Of a stretch of 64,000 nt of DNA, positions 63,198 to 64,000 are shown in pieces; the first letter of the stretch is position 1; each line of letters begins with the position of its first letter. Made by a program: the position numbers and the translations under genes. The notes beneath the pieces were generated by a model, which saw only the letters and a list, made by a program, of their open reading frames with translations, did not search any database and had not been told where the DNA came from. Source of the stretch: Streptomyces griseoviridis (GTDB taxonomy: Bacteria > Actinomycetota > Actinomycetes > Streptomycetales > Streptomycetaceae); assembly GCA_014649155.1 (NCBI GenBank), contig BMSM01000003.1:124001-188000 (forward strand), written 5' to 3'.

Positions 63198-64000
63198 TCA
63201 CTTTTTGAGGGGTGTAACGTAGAGCCCTGCTGCGGCTCCTAGGGCGCGAACGTCAACAGTAGGTTGAAGCGGCGACGGTTTCCATCCAGTTGCTTCTTGA
63301 ATGAACCCACCCTTGTTAGCTGCTGAACTGTTCCAACCTAGGTCTAGGACACGCAAGCGGAGCCAGTTGATTGGCTCTTTGGTCTCAGCGTTCACCGGGT
63401 GCGTGTAATGGGTTAGGGAGTCTTCTTGCACAGAGGCCATGGGGAAGTCATCCATGACGCCTGGTAGCGTGCGCCAATCACGGACATGCGGAGCCCCTTC
63501 AAAAATTCCATCGATGGTTGGGCGGGTAACGAACCAAGAAATGTGGACTTCCCCAGGCCGATATAGGTCAGGCCATCTCTCGTGGTAGGAATCCGCGTAC
63601 TCCGTGACCCACATTCTCCATAGGGCCTGTGCCGTGATCTCATTTGGGAGGTGGTCATCTGTGATGGTCGAGCCATTGAGTTCAGCGTAAAGAACGAGTT
63701 CCTCGACCTGGGTAAATCCTGTTTTCTTGTAGCTGAATTCCCAGAGCGTTCCCGCTGGATAGGGTTGAACCGTGCTATATTCTGTCGACCTTTGGTGGAC
63801 TTTTTCTTTATCACCTAGAGGCTGGTTGCCATTTTCCGCTTGTTTGGTTCGATAATCGGCGGATTCGATTCGCTTGCTTGGCCTTGAGGGTGACAGTGTG
63901 CGAGACTCCGTTATTGCTGCCCAGCGAGTCCGCCATATGGTGAGGCGATCATCGCGGTATTCGGGTGGATCGCACTCATCGCCATATTCATCCCATGACA
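63198..64000 (-). CDS. Uncharacterised protein, partial (5' end beyond window)
   Basis: The frame stays open from the stop at 63198 to the window edge, at least 267 residues. Visible pieces include CDPPEYRDDRLTIWRTRWAA, TLWEFSYKKTGFTQVEELV, YELNG-like hydrophilic strands, RMWVTEYADSYHERWPDLY and a C-terminal WNSSAANKGGFIQEATGW. No family was recognised. It ends 45 bp before the HEPN gene on the same strand and shares its low GC, so the two may form a two-gene unit. Confidence 0.65.
   Translation of the reverse strand, partial: SWDEYGDECDPPEYRDDRLTIWRTRWAAITESRTLSPSRPSKRIESADYRTKQAENGNQPLGDKEKVHQRSTEYSTVQPYPAGTLWEFSYKKTGFTQVEELVLYAELNGSTITDDHLPNEITAQALWRMWVTEYADSYHERWPDLYRPGEVHISWFVTRPTIDGIFEGAPHVRDWRTLPGVMDDFPMASVQEDSLTHYTHPVNAETKEPINWLRLRVLDLGWNSSAANKGGFIQEATGWKPSPLQPTVDVRALGAAAGLYVTPLKK

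Overview
The window is chromosomal DNA of a Streptomyces. It is very GC-rich with a strong third-position GC bias, and it carries hallmark genes: afsK, afsS, afsR, fbiC, the XRE/DUF397 pair scr1-scr2 and an xlnB-axeA xylan operon. From memory, the gene order up to about 51 kb follows the afsK-afsS-afsR neighbourhood of Streptomyces coelicolor (around SCO4400-SCO4444). This could not be checked here.

Layout. 0-10 kb: the tail of a TPR regulator, a proline-rich membrane protein, a substrate-binding lipoprotein, an SCO4402-type protein, purU, then a signalling block (anti-sigma-like zinc-finger protein, ECF sigma factor, STAS antagonist, EF-hand protein, HATPase). 10-18 kb: two MFS transporters, a GlxA/AraC regulator, a membrane protein, an FAD monooxygenase, a tannase-like esterase and a GNAT acetyltransferase. 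18.4-19.6 kb: a decayed cassette carrying a MITE. 19.6-30.9 kb: two PNPOx-fold proteins, a TetR regulator, a VOC protein, the afsK/afsS/afsR regulatory set, an EEP-family phosphatase and a lipoprotein. 30.9-38.4 kb: two head-to-head gene fragments, a PHP hydrolase, fbiC, a YkuD-like protein, a DUF2165 protein and two pseudogenes. 38.4-51 kb: an ADP-ribosylglycohydrolase-like protein, TM2/DUF2752 proteins, a sodium:solute symporter, a large membrane protein, a D,D-carboxypeptidase, a GPP34 protein, scr1-scr2 and a glutathione peroxidase. 51-54.7 kb: axeA-xlnB, an SDR and a cold-shock-like protein.

From 54.7 kb the window becomes accessory. After fragments of a phage-like pair comes a five-gene cassette: HFCD-type flavoprotein, XRE/TPR regulator, unknown 215-residue protein, radical SAM enzyme, and PIMT-type methyltransferase. 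It looks like a peptide- or protein-modifying system of unknown product. A broken, inverted copy of its first three genes lies at 18.4-19.6 kb. A 42-bp remnant of the 3' half of a tRNA-Arg(CCU) gene at 60.7 kb marks the probable left end of an integrative element that runs off the window. That element carries clearly lower-GC DNA with an ApeA-like HEPN protein and an uncharacterised partner, which may be a phage-defence unit.

Functional logic. The core part is rich in regulators: Ser/Thr kinase to SARP to AfsS, an ECF sigma with its partners, Scr1/Scr2, TetR and GlxA. Several convergent gene pairs overlap at their 3' ends, and one pair shares a palindrome. Several genes (fbiC, the VOC gene, the first MFS gene) have -10-like hexamers placed so that the transcripts may be leaderless.
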